Source of the DNA: Defluviitaleaceae bacterium
GTDB lineage: Bacteria; Bacillota; Clostridia; Lachnospirales; WRAX01
Reading direction: 5' to 3'
DNA length: 64,000 nt
NCBI GenBank assembly: GCA_009784575.1
Contig: WRBK01000008.1
Coordinates: forward strand, 1-64,000
The number at the start of each line of letters is the position of its first letter. Position 1 is the stretch's first letter. This document shows positions 34,353 to 43,001 of this stretch, in pieces. Both the position numbers and the translations under genes were made by a program. The notes under the pieces are model-generated. The model was not told the DNA's origin. It saw only the letters and a list, made by a program, of their open reading frames with translations, and did not search any database.

Positions 34353-35110
34353 TTATAGTGCATCTCTGAAAAAACCATCGGCTATCAATCCGTGCTTTTT
34401 GAGCCAGAAACGGGTATATTTCATTGCTTTGCCCAAAGCTGACTCTGCTAACTGCACATAATTTTCTGCTTCAAAGCGACCCCCTTGCGGGCAGATGCCA
34501 TTTTGTGCAATAGGAACATTGCACATCTTGCGCCATCTCTGCTCCAGCAAATAGGTGGCATATCCCTTCTTGCATATTATGCTAGGAGAGGATATGTTAG
34601 GTCTTTCGCCAAGCATTTTTACCATATGCAAAAGCGTATACTTTGCTAGTCCAATAAAATCAATTAGAAAATCAAGGATTTTGCGGTTAATCTCAAGTAC
34701 CAAACCATTGCTAATTATCTGAACGCCCACATCGACCAACAATATATCCTAAAAGCAAATCGGGCTTATCAAAATTATCCGAAGGGATGGGGTCTTTGTG
34801 CCATTGTGAAGGCGTGAGACCGTACACGCTCTTAAAAAAGCTATGGAAAATGTCTCATGGCTATCGAAGCCGTATTCGATTGCGATATTCTAAAATACAC
34901 ATATCCTTATTTTTTAGATTGTTACACGCCTTAGCTAACCGCCACAACTTGATATATTCACGCACAGGCTTTTTGGCAAGGCGTGCGAACAAACTGTTGG
35001 TAATAAAACAGCGATAATGCAACGATATCAGCTAAATACTCAATATGAATGTGCTTGTCAATATTTTTTGATGGCTTCCCAAGCGTGCATTTTTCTGCAC
35101 CTCCAATACA
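34353..35110 (-). pseudogene. AraC-family transcriptional regulator, broken
   Basis: Pieces of an AraC/XylS regulator appear in order on the minus strand but in different frames: YLADIVALS, ARLAKKPVREYIKLWRLAKAC, EYGFDSHETFSIAF, then SVYGLTPSQWHKDP and DNFDKPDLLLGY, and finally the open frame 34353-34742. At least three frameshifts separate them. Both helix-turn-helix motifs can be recognised, as can part of the C-terminal effector domain. Together with the broken neighbour at 33912 it marks a decaying region. Confidence 0.75.
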
Positions 35111-35160
35111 AGCATGACACACATGTTCAAAACTTGTTTGACTATGCCTGCTCAATTTCT

Positions 35161-35191
35161 GCAAAATGAAAACCGCCTAGGTGAAAGGCGG
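35161..35191 (-). terminator. Intrinsic terminator after the AIM24-like remnant
   Basis: On the minus strand the hairpin CCGCC/GGCGG is followed by TTTTCATTTT. Confidence 0.75.
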
Positions 35192-35192
35192 C

Positions 35193-35653
35193 TTATCTGT
35201 TAATGTCTAGGTCGTGATTGTATGCTATCTGGGACATAATTGATTTTAGATTACGAGCTTGGACAAGCACAGCATCTCGCCCGCTAAATTCATTCACAAA
35301 GCCTTCGCCTGTGGTAAAACCAAATATGTCAGAAGCAACTCTGATGTCGCATGTAAGGGTTTCGTTCCATGCTAGTGCGCGGTCGTTATCTACAACAGCC
35401 TTTTTGAGCCATCAAGCTCTATTGATATAGCCTCGCCACAAGTTCGAAATGCTGCTACACTGGACCTATTCTTTTATAGAGATATTGTGTTGGGTGGCAA
35501 TAGGAAGTGAACGCTGCCAAGGAATACAAAGGGCTACGGCGATTCTCGCGCCATCGATTTCGCCTCTTATTTTAGTGATAAACATGCCTTTGCCGCTGGT
35601 CATAGAGCGACCTTGGCTATTAAACACACCTTCTAATGCTACATTGCCACCTT
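35193..35653 (-). pseudogene. AIM24-family protein, broken
   Basis: Two segments of an AIM24-like protein are readable on the minus strand in different frames. The first is GNVALEGVFNSQGRSMTSGKG and what follows. The second starts at ALAWNETLTCDIRVASDIFG and continues TTGEGFVNEFSGRDAVLVQARNL to a TAA at 35193. The middle is frameshifted. The terminator still follows. The assignment rests on the GEGFVNEFSG...QARNL motif and is moderate. Confidence 0.6.
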
Positions 35654-35654
35654 T

Positions 35655-36545
35655 CTAATCCCTGATTTCTGTGCCTGTTAGGCGTTCGTAGTAGGTTGCA
35701 ATCGCGCTATGGTCGTTTTGACCCATACCATGCGCCCGCACATTTTGCAAAATTTCCATTATGGCAACGGTTAGTGGAAGCGGCGCGCCGACATTATGAC
35801 CTGTGTTCAGTGCATTTAACAAATCTTTTATATGCAGGTCAACTTTAAAACCAGGGTTAAAGTTGCCATCCAAAATCATAGGAACTTTTGCATTCATGAC
35901 AGTCGAGCCAGCTAGTCCACCCTTTATAGCATCAAAAACGAGGGAGGGGTTTACGCCTGCACGAGTAGAGAGCATGAATGCCTCAGAAACAGCCGCGATA
36001 TTTAGCGCGACTATGATTTGGTTTGCTAGCTTTGCGGTGTTGCCTGCACCGATGTCACCGCAATGAACAACACTTGCGCCCATGTCAAGCAGAATGTGTT
36101 TAACAGAATTAAAAACAGTGGCATCGCCGCCTACCATAATAGATAGTGTTCCATCTATAGCCTTTGGCTCGCCGCCAGACACAGGCGCATCCAGCATATA
36201 AACACTCTTGGCGACACAGGTTGCGTATATCTCCTGAGCGACGATAGGTTCTATGGATGACATATCAATGATAGTGCTGCCTGCTGAAAGATGCTCAAGC
36301 AAACCATCCTTGCCACACACCACGTCTTTGACATCTGGACCATTTGGTAACATAGTGACAATCAAAGAGCAGTTGCTAGCAATCTCAGCAACAGAAGAAC
36401 ACGCTACAGCACCTGCGCGTGTCACATCCTCTATGTATTCTTGAACAATATCATAGGCATAGACCTCATGACCTGCTTTTAGCAGATTCTTAACCATGGG
36501 CTTGCCCATTATGCCAAGACCTATAAATCCTATTTTCGTAGCCAT
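35655..36545 (-). CDS. 3-hydroxyisobutyrate dehydrogenase family (tartronate semialdehyde reductase-like)
   Basis: NAD(P)-dependent beta-hydroxyacid dehydrogenase, 296 residues, closest in pattern to GarR-type 2-hydroxy-3-oxopropionate reductases. The cofactor site is GFIGLGIMGKPMVKNLL, the substrate loop DAPVSGGEPKAIDGTLSIMVGG, and the catalytic lysine is in GNTAKLANQI. Its ATG overlaps the stop of the hemerythrin gene (TAATG), so they are translated from one mRNA. It is intact, although broken genes lie on both sides. The substrate is not certain. Confidence 0.88.
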   Translation of the reverse strand: MATKIGFIGLGIMGKPMVKNLLKAGHEVYAYDIVQEYIEDVTRAGAVACSSVAEIASNCSLIVTMLPNGPDVKDVVCGKDGLLEHLSAGSTIIDMSSIEPIVAQEIYATCVAKSVYMLDAPVSGGEPKAIDGTLSIMVGGDATVFNSVKHILLDMGASVVHCGDIGAGNTAKLANQIIVALNIAAVSEAFMLSTRAGVNPSLVFDAIKGGLAGSTVMNAKVPMILDGNFNPGFKVDLHIKDLLNALNTGHNVGAPLPLTVAIMEILQNVRAHGMGQNDHSAIATYYERLTGTEIRD

Positions 36546-36973
36546 TATACTGTGATGGCTTCAGGGTCGCCACCGATTTTCTTTAGATAATATCTGCCGA
36601 AAGCAGCATCGGAGGTAGCGATATGGTTGATAACCCAGCTAACGATAAAGGCATTAAGTTCTGTAGCTAGCTCCGTAGAATAGCCAGACTTTTCATAGCG
36701 TTCTTTAACTTCCAAAAACTTTTCAACGAAACCACTGTGCTGACCTTGATGCAGATAGCAAATAGGGTAAGAACATTTGTTCATATAGTCATCTTCTGTG
36801 GCAAAATGCTTTAGAACATATTCTGCCAAGAATGTAAGGGTTTCTTCGGTTTCTTCTTTAGATTTTGCCGCTTCACCCATTTTGATAACCTTGTTAATTC
36901 TATTAATAAGCTCCCTGTGCTGGTCATCAATTTCTTGTATACCTGTTTCCATGCTCTTTAAAAGCCTTAACAT
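36545..36973 (-). CDS. Bacteriohemerythrin
   Basis: Di-iron oxygen-binding protein of 142 residues. The ligand pattern is complete: DDQHRELI, HFATEDDYM, HQGQHSGF and HIATSDAAF. It can bind oxygen or act as an iron or redox sensor; in anaerobes oxygen handling is likely. A GGAGG site precedes the ATG. A strong promoter (37034-37062) lies upstream and should also drive the dehydrogenase. Confidence 0.92.
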   Translation of the reverse strand: MLRLLKSMETGIQEIDDQHRELINRINKVIKMGEAAKSKEETEETLTFLAEYVLKHFATEDDYMNKCSYPICYLHQGQHSGFVEKFLEVKERYEKSGYSTELATELNAFIVSWVINHIATSDAAFGRYYLKKIGGDPEAITV

Positions 36974-37033
36974 ATTATTGCACCTCCAAAATATTTGTAC
37001 GTTAAAGATACGCTTTATTTAGTGCCTGTACAA

Positions 37034-37062
37034 ATTATAGCACAAGAATTTGCTAGATGCAA
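37034..37062 (-). promoter_or_regulatory. Promoter of the hemerythrin-dehydrogenase pair
   Basis: On the minus strand: TTGCAT, a 17-bp spacer and TATAAT. Confidence 0.75.
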
Positions 37063-37081
37063 TAGTGAATCTGTCGTTTAA

Positions 37082-37110
37082 GTGCAAAACCTGTACCTTG
37101 TGCAAAACCT
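37082..37110 (+). promoter_or_regulatory. Direct-repeat operator, candidate LytTR binding site
   Basis: GTGCAAAACCT occurs twice, 18 bp apart start to start. The second copy ends one base before the -35 box of the ABC transporter promoter. Direct repeats just upstream of -35 are typical for LytTR activators, and a LytTR gene lies downstream in the same transcription direction. Confidence 0.6.
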
Positions 37111-37111
37111 A

Positions 37112-37140
37112 TTGTCATCTGTTATGTCTGTGACTATAAT
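37112..37140 (+). promoter_or_regulatory. Promoter of the ABC/LytTR locus
   Basis: TTGTCA, a 17-bp spacer and a perfect TATAAT, directly downstream of the 11-bp direct repeats. Confidence 0.75.
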
Positions 37141-37208
37141 TGGGATATTAAATCAAAAAAGACTTTTCGCACTGACGAACAATGCGGCACAACAAAGGGG
37201 GATGTAAA

Positions 37209-38958
37209 ATGAGAAAATATATGATGGCTCATCCAATTTTATTTTTTATCACTATGCTCATGGGTATTTTTGCGCAGGGTGCGGGAACGCTAATAAACTT
37301 TTTTATCATGTTCATTATTGATTCCATAACGGCAGGTAATATGCAAGGGTTGATAATGGCGGCATGGATGGGTGTTGGAGTTGTTGTATTCTTCTTCTTG
37401 GCTCTCTATGGCTTCTTTAGAACTACTGTGGCATATTCTTACAAGACGGTGCTTAGGTAAAAAAACGACATTTTTCACACCTTGCTAGGGTCAAAAATAT
37501 CAGATTTTAACCAGTCCAATAGCGCGAAACACATATCTATTATTAACAATGATATAAAGATGATTGATGATAAATATATCTCTAGCGTATTATCTCTAAA
37601 CCAAGGATATATCGACAATGGTGTTTACGCTTGGTGCCATGGCATTTTTAAGCCCAGTAAACGCCATTATAGCCTTTGCGCTATCTATTGCTCCATTGAT
37701 AATGCCCATTATCTTTGGTAAAAAGTTAAGCAAAACAAATATGGCATATATGAGCAAGATGGCAACACTCAATGAAAAAGTAAAGGACTTTTTATCTGGC
37801 TTTGAAGTAATAAAAACTTTTGGCATAGAAAAAAATATCAAGGAAAAGTTTTCTGCATCTGCAAAAGATTCGGAGAAGTCGCGCTATAAGGCAAATAAGG
37901 TTAATGTTGGGGTTGGCGTGCTTTCGGCTACTGTAATGATAGCATCCCAAATACTTACATATCTTGTAGCGGGCTATTTTGTTATTGCAGGTGATATTAC
38001 GGTTGGCGCGGTCATAGCTATTGCGGGGCTTTCTAGCAGCATAATAGGACCCATACAGCAAGTTACCATGAGCATTGCCAATATCAAATCCACAAAAGAA
38101 ATTAGGGATAATTTGCTAAAGTCCATAGAGCCGAAAGGTTCGCAAGAAAGGCCTATGGAAGCAGATTTTGGCAGCGGCATATATGTTGATAATCTAACAT
38201 TAAGTTACGGTATGTCAAAAGCAGAAATGGAACTGATAAAAGCGAACGAGCCTAAAGCAATTCCTGCCAAAACAGAAAACCCAAATGGTGTGGCTCTAAA
38301 AAATGTGTCATATGCATTTAAGCCAAATGGTAAATATGCCGTAGTTGGCGGCAGCGGCAAATCCACCTTGCTAAGGGTGCTAATGGGCTATTATGATGAT
38401 TACATTGGTAATGTACACATAGGTAAAGCAGAGATGCGTGACATAAATCGTGAAAGCCTATATAAATCGCTATTTATGATGCACCAAAATGTGTTTATGC
38501 TTGACGATACCTTGCAAAACAACATAGCTCTATACAATTCTTATTCTGATGAGGACTATGCGAATGCCATGAGCAAATCTAGATTGGATGAATTTGTAGC
38601 CACATTGCCAGAAGGTTCACAAACCGCGATGGGCGAGGGTGGCAACACCATATCTGGTGGCGAACGTCAGCGCGTAGCCATGGCCCGCGCCCTTATAAAG
38701 GGTAGCGAGGTCATCATTCTTGGCGAGGCAATGGCAAATCTGGATAATGAAACGGCATATGACATAGAAAAAAGCCTGCTGGAAACACCAGAGCTAACAT
38801 GTATTTTTGCTACACACCGCTACACAAAAGAGATACTGCGCAAATGTGACGGCGTACTGGTTATGCGGGATGGAGAGCTGGTGGAGATAGGCACATTTGA
38901 TGAGCTGTATGAAAATAAAGAATATTTTTATAGCTTGTATAATGTGAGTGAAAGATGA
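37209..38958 (+). pseudogene. ABC exporter (fused permease-ATPase), broken
   Basis: An ABC transporter with a membrane part followed by a nucleotide-binding part, about 580 codons. The start at 37209 has AAAGGGGGATG upstream. A TAA at 37458-37460 interrupts the frame (after AYSYKTVLR), and a frameshift near 37600 moves the reading to the long frame ending at 38958. The ATPase is also damaged. The Walker A reads VVGGSGKST, two residues short, and the Walker B aspartate is glycine (IILGEAMANLD). The signature ISGGERQRVAMARAL remains. The original export substrate is unknown. Confidence 0.85.
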
Positions 38959-38995
38959 TATAATGTAAAATTGAAAAGGGTGGTGGCTTGGATTT

Positions 38996-39700
38996 ATGCT
39001 TAAAGTTGCACTGTGTAAATGCTCTGATAGCAAGCAATACATAAAGGAAAGGCTAGCTTCCTTTTTGGGTAAAGCATATGATTTTGAACTCTGTGATTTT
39101 GATAATCAGGATGATTTGTTCTCAAACGATTTTACTTTTGACATACTTATGCTGGACAAGAGCTTGTTTAATGATATTACAAAATTTCATGATTACTTAA
39201 AGAGGCGGACATCTGTGCATGAAGAAAACATGAAATTCGTATACTATGCTGATAATCCAGTGACCGAATTGGACATGGACAGAATTATAAATTATCTCCG
39301 TGAACATATGGGTTATAAATCCATGTACTTCACAGTAGAATTTCTTACAGACAAAGGGCTGCGCAGTATAGCCATTTCCAAAATCCTATTTTTTGAATTT
39401 CATAATAGAAAAATAAGAATAAAAACGCAAAGCAATGAATATTTCTGTAATGATACGCTTAAAAATGTTATGGATTTGTTTAGCAAGCATGATTATTATT
39501 AAGTTCATAAAGCTTTTATTGTTAATATGAAAAATATATCAAGCATGAAGAATTATATAATAACAATGAATGATGGCAGTGCCATACCGCTTTCGCAGAA
39601 AAAATCCAGCGAATTTAGAAAAGCTTATAAAGCATATCTTGAGCGGCATACCGCGCAGATAACGAAAAACCCGCGTAAAAAAACTGATACTTCACCTTAA
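38996..39700 (+). pseudogene. LytTR-family response regulator interrupted by an in-frame stop
   Basis: The N-terminal part resembles a degenerate receiver domain. The C-terminal LytTR DNA-binding domain starts near FTVEFLTDKGLRSIAISKI. A TAA at 39500-39502 ends the first frame after KHDYY. The same frame then continues without a break as VHKAFIVNM and IPLSQKKSSEFRKAY to 39700, completing a normal LytTR domain. The truncated 168-residue product would lack half of its DNA-binding domain. It probably regulated the upstream ABC locus through the direct repeats at 37082. Confidence 0.8.
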
Positions 39701-39707
39701 AACTATC

Positions 39708-39736
39708 TTGACATAACTTGCGTATTGTGGTAAAGT
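39708..39736 (+). promoter_or_regulatory. Promoter of the structured leader and PPIC gene
   Basis: TTGACA, a 17-bp spacer and TAAAGT. The predicted start is near 39742. Confidence 0.7.
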
Positions 39737-39738
39737 AA

Positions 39739-39863
39739 TTTGGTTACAAGTGGAAACTTGGGAATTAAATTAACTAAACTGTGCCTTGAGCTAAAGAACT
39801 GCATCCCGCAACCAACCCTACCTAACCATCTTGCGAGATGCGGAATGAATGATTCAAAGCACA
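39739..39863 (+). ncRNA. Candidate structured 5' leader RNA
   Basis: Three nested or adjacent stems can be drawn in the 150-nt leader. The first is TTTGGTTA with TAACTAAA, enclosing CAAGT-GGAA-ACTTG. The second is TGTGC/TTGA with TCAA/GCACA (39780-39789 with 39854-39863). Inside it is a third, GCATCCCGCA with TGCGAGATGC. No terminator hairpin is seen before the gene, so control, if any, would act on translation or stability. I do not recognise the motif. Confidence 0.5.
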
Positions 39864-39892
39864 ATAATACAAAAGATAGGAAGTGTAAAAAA

Positions 39893-40909
39893 ATGGCAAA
39901 GAGACCTAGGGCTAATAGTCACGATAACACCATCAGAAATATTATAATCGGTTTTTCTGTAATGATTCTTATTGTAGGCGGCTTGCTTATTTGGAATAAC
40001 CTAGACCTAAACCATGCTGGCACTCTTGATGGCGAAAGAATGCCGCGTGCGCATCTTAGCTTCTTTTTTGACCAAGAATGGATGAATCTCATAATGGGCT
40101 GGGGTATGCCTGAAAATGAAGAGACGCACCAATGGGCTATGGAATTTGCGTTTGATAGAGTGGCAGAGATGCATTTGATACACAATCAGACCGAGAGGCT
40201 AGGTATTTCTTCAAACGACATTGATGCTGAGGAGCTCGATTTAATAATTCAAGAGGTATTAGAAAGCCTATATAGACCACAGATAAACATGACAGGTCAA
40301 GACGTAATTAGAGCCATGGGCTTTACAAACGCTAGCTTTAGACGTTTTATTGAAATGGAAATGATGAACGCACTGGTATTTGACCACTATTTTGACCTTG
40401 CCACCATATCAGAAGCAGATGCTGAGGCAGCATTTGAGCAATATCTTGTAGATGAAGCTATGGAATTAACGCAGGTAACGATACGCGCTATCGTAACGGA
40501 AGATATCGAGACGGCAAATGCTGTTATGACACTTGTGAATGCGGGCGGTACGGATTTTGTAGACCTTATGCGCGAATATTCTGCCATTCCTTTTGATGAG
40601 GACATGATAGAGGTTGATATTTGGGAGTCTGCCTTATCGCAAGACTTTAATCTTGTCGAGATTGCCTATACCATGCAAATAGGCGAGATAACGCCAGAAC
40701 CTCTTTCTATGATTGGTGGTAGTTGGGCTATATTTGAAGTTGTTAATATTGAAGACCGCTTTGATGCAGACTTTGTACGTGATTTCTTTATGGGAGAATA
40801 CGAGGAGCAAATGCGCGTGTCGTATTTCCGCGAGCAAGTAGCGGAATGGGAAGAGGTAGCAAATATAAGGCGTAATCCTAGGATTTTTGGACCTGTTGTT
40901 ACTGAATAA
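39893..40909 (+). CDS. Membrane-anchored SurA/PrsA-like PPIC-type protein
   Basis: A 338-residue protein with one N-terminal membrane anchor (about residues 17-34) and an extracytoplasmic SurA-like helical region (GISSNDIDAEELDLI, FTNASFRRFIEME). A parvulin-like C-terminal domain follows (ITPEPLSMIGGSWAIFEVVNI). The parvulin core is divergent, so isomerase activity is not certain; a chaperone role is likely. The ATG at 39893 follows AGGAAGTG. It is preceded by a structured leader and followed by a strong bidirectional terminator. Confidence 0.8.
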   Translation: MAKRPRANSHDNTIRNIIIGFSVMILIVGGLLIWNNLDLNHAGTLDGERMPRAHLSFFFDQEWMNLIMGWGMPENEETHQWAMEFAFDRVAEMHLIHNQTERLGISSNDIDAEELDLIIQEVLESLYRPQINMTGQDVIRAMGFTNASFRRFIEMEMMNALVFDHYFDLATISEADAEAAFEQYLVDEAMELTQVTIRAIVTEDIETANAVMTLVNAGGTDFVDLMREYSAIPFDEDMIEVDIWESALSQDFNLVEIAYTMQIGEITPEPLSMIGGSWAIFEVVNIEDRFDADFVRDFFMGEYEEQMRVSYFREQVAEWEEVANIRRNPRIFGPVVTE

Positions 40910-40924
40910 TGTTATATATTAATC

Positions 40925-40955
40925 AAAAAAGCACTCCGCAAGGGGTGCTTTTGTT
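40925..40955. terminator. Bidirectional terminator between the PPIC gene and cwlD
   Basis: The hairpin AAAAAGCACTCC-GCAA-GGGGTGCTTTTG has A and T runs on both sides and serves both convergent genes. Confidence 0.85.
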
Positions 40956-40960
40956 ATATA

Positions 40961-41632
40961 TTATTCCTCGCTGTTTGTTGCAAAATAATCTAAAATACCG
41001 AGATAAATACCCCAAGCTACTTTTTCTTGATAATCTTCTTTGGATAGCTTGTTTGCTTCAACATCATTGGTTAAAAACCCGCATTCTACAATGACGGCGG
41101 GCGTAGCGGTTTTTTTAAGAAGATAGTAGCTCTCCTCTGCCTTCGCTTCCTTGTGGTTTTCTGCATTTAAAAAGCTTGTCAAGCGAGCTTGTATGCTTTC
41201 TGCCAAGCGTTGTGATTCTTGCGAACTGCCATAATAGAATGTCTGTGCGCCACTTACTTTGTTATTGTGATAGGCATTTTGATGTATGGATATAAAAATA
41301 TGCGCCTGCATATCTGATGGCATGGCACTTCTGGCTGCTAGGTCTGCATTTTTTGTATCGCCCAAAGCTGTATCTTCTGAGCGGGTTAAAAAAACAGTAG
41401 CACCAGCCAAATCAAGCAAAATCTGCAAATCTTCTGCAATGGCCAGATTTATATCTGCTTCTAAAATATCGTTTTTGCCTACTTTGCCAGGGTCCCAGCC
41501 ACCGTGTCCAGCATCTATTACGATGATTTTTTTATTTGCAGATGTAGCAAAAGCTTCGCATGGCATAAGGCATGTATAAAAAATCCCTACCAGTGCAAAA
41601 GCTAACACTAATATTGTTTTTGTATATCGCAT
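40961..41632 (-). CDS. cwlD: N-acetylmuramoyl-L-alanine amidase, CwlD-like
   Basis: Zinc amidase (Amidase_3) of 223 residues with an N-terminal signal or anchor segment. The zinc and catalytic residues are in VIDAGHGGWDPG, ILEADINLAIA, ISIHQNAYH and VIVECGFLTN. The size and the GGWDPG variant fit CwlD, which helps make muramic-delta-lactam in spore cortex. This supports a spore-forming host. TTAGGAGAGG precedes the ATG. A vegetative amidase cannot be excluded. Confidence 0.85.
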   Translation of the reverse strand: MRYTKTILVLAFALVGIFYTCLMPCEAFATSANKKIIVIDAGHGGWDPGKVGKNDILEADINLAIAEDLQILLDLAGATVFLTRSEDTALGDTKNADLAARSAMPSDMQAHIFISIHQNAYHNNKVSGAQTFYYGSSQESQRLAESIQARLTSFLNAENHKEAKAEESYYLLKKTATPAVIVECGFLTNDVEANKLSKEDYQEKVAWGIYLGILDYFATNSEE

Positions 41633-41651
41633 TAAATCCTCTCCTAAAAAC

Positions 41652-41680
41652 TTGATTTATCTAGTATGTATTGGTATAAT
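41652..41680 (+). promoter_or_regulatory. Promoter of the 41724 operon
   Basis: TTGATT, a 17-bp spacer and TATAAT, about 45 bp before the start codon. Confidence 0.7.
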
Positions 41681-41723
41681 ATAATAAATGCAGACAATTT
41701 TTGAAAAGTGATGTGACTATACT

Positions 41724-42332
41724 ATGAGAAGAACAATGAGACGACGAAGGAAAAATGTGCTTCTGTTTCTAATAATATTGGTCTTGGGCATTGTGACCAT
41801 TAGCTCTATTTTGGTATATGGTATGCGTGTTAGCGAAAATATGCCGCAGCATTTTGTGCATGAACGCCGCCATAGAGGTGAACGCATGTACCGCGAGACA
41901 GTGGGACTTAACCTAGCTGAGGATTATCCGCAAGGACCATGGCAATTAATGGAATTATATACTACATCTTTCACCCTCCTTCATGGCAATTTTATCCTTG
42001 ATGAGGGCATATTCATGGATGTTATTGAATTTCAGCGCGAACTCTTCTCGCAAGAGTTGCGCAGTAGAAACACAGCGGAGCATCAGCTATTCAATCACCT
42101 TGCTAATATGGAGACTTTTCGTGATGCAGATGCTGTGCTACGCACCTCCTCTGTGGAAAACATTAGGCATGACTTCTATGACCAACGCTCTGCGCTGGCA
42201 TATGTGATACATCCCTTTATGAACCACGAAAGCCTTTACCGCGTATATCACCTAATAATGGATGATAATGATATATGGCGTATTAATTCTTGGGTGGAAG
42301 CAGATGAGGAGTTTGAGCCTGTAGGAGATTAA
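41724..42332 (+). CDS. Hypothetical membrane-anchored protein, 202 aa
   Basis: I do not recognise a family. An arginine-rich start (RRTMRRRRKN) leads into one membrane helix (about residues 12-33). About 165 extracytoplasmic, mostly helical residues follow and end in an acidic tail. No cysteines or catalytic motifs stand out. The ribosome site is weak. It is followed 18 bp later by the SGNH hydrolase, which suggests one operon and perhaps an envelope role. Confidence 0.65.
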   Translation: MRRTMRRRRKNVLLFLIILVLGIVTISSILVYGMRVSENMPQHFVHERRHRGERMYRETVGLNLAEDYPQGPWQLMELYTTSFTLLHGNFILDEGIFMDVIEFQRELFSQELRSRNTAEHQLFNHLANMETFRDADAVLRTSSVENIRHDFYDQRSALAYVIHPFMNHESLYRVYHLIMDDNDIWRINSWVEADEEFEPVGD

Positions 42333-42350
42333 TTTTTTAAGGGGGACGCT

Positions 42351-43001
42351 ATGCTTACAAAAAACGATATATTACTTTTCACAGGCGATAGCATAACAGA
42401 TTGCGGTCGTAACCGCACGGAAGAAGATATACACGCGAATGCAGCGGGCTGGGGCTATGCAAATTTGCTAAAAGCTGATATTTTATACAATAGCCCATAT
42501 TTGGAGCTGACAATTTATAACAGAGGAATTGGTGGAAATAGGGTAGTAGACCTCTACGCGCGAGCAAAAGAGGATTGCTATAATCTGCACCCAAACATTA
42601 TCTCCATTTTAATTGGTATAAATGACCTTTGGGCGGAATATCGCCGTGGCACAGGGGTTGAGGTTGAAAAATTCCGCAAAATATATGATATAATGCTTAA
42701 CAAGGCGCGCGAAAGGTTGCCTGATGTTAAGCTTGTGCTTTGTGAACCCTTTTCGTTAAAAGGTGGGCTGGAAGCCGCGCAAGGAAATTATGATGCATGG
42801 AGAAGTGAGCTGGAGGAGCGGCAAAACGTTGTGAAAGAGCTAGCACAAAAGCATAATGCTATTTTTGTGCCACTGCAATCTGCATTTAATGCGGCATGTG
42901 CTAAAGCACCTGATACATACTGGCTTTATGATGGCGTACACCCCACAGAGGCTGGGCATATGCTTATCGCACAGGTATGGAAAGAGAGCGTGCTAAAGTG
43001 A
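42351..43001 (+). CDS. SGNH/GDSL-family hydrolase
   Basis: Esterase or lipase-like hydrolase of 216 residues. Block I is LLFTGDSITDCGRN (nucleophile serine), block II is the glycine in RGIGGNR, block III is IGINDLWAEY and block V is YDGVHPTEAGH (Asp and His). No signal peptide is present, so it acts in the cytoplasm. Carbohydrate or acetyl esterase activity is common in this subgroup. AAGGGGGACG precedes the ATG. It overlaps rbgA by 4 bp (GTGA). Confidence 0.9.
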   Translation: MLTKNDILLFTGDSITDCGRNRTEEDIHANAAGWGYANLLKADILYNSPYLELTIYNRGIGGNRVVDLYARAKEDCYNLHPNIISILIGINDLWAEYRRGTGVEVEKFRKIYDIMLNKARERLPDVKLVLCEPFSLKGGLEAAQGNYDAWRSELEERQNVVKELAQKHNAIFVPLQSAFNAACAKAPDTYWLYDGVHPTEAGHMLIAQVWKESVLK

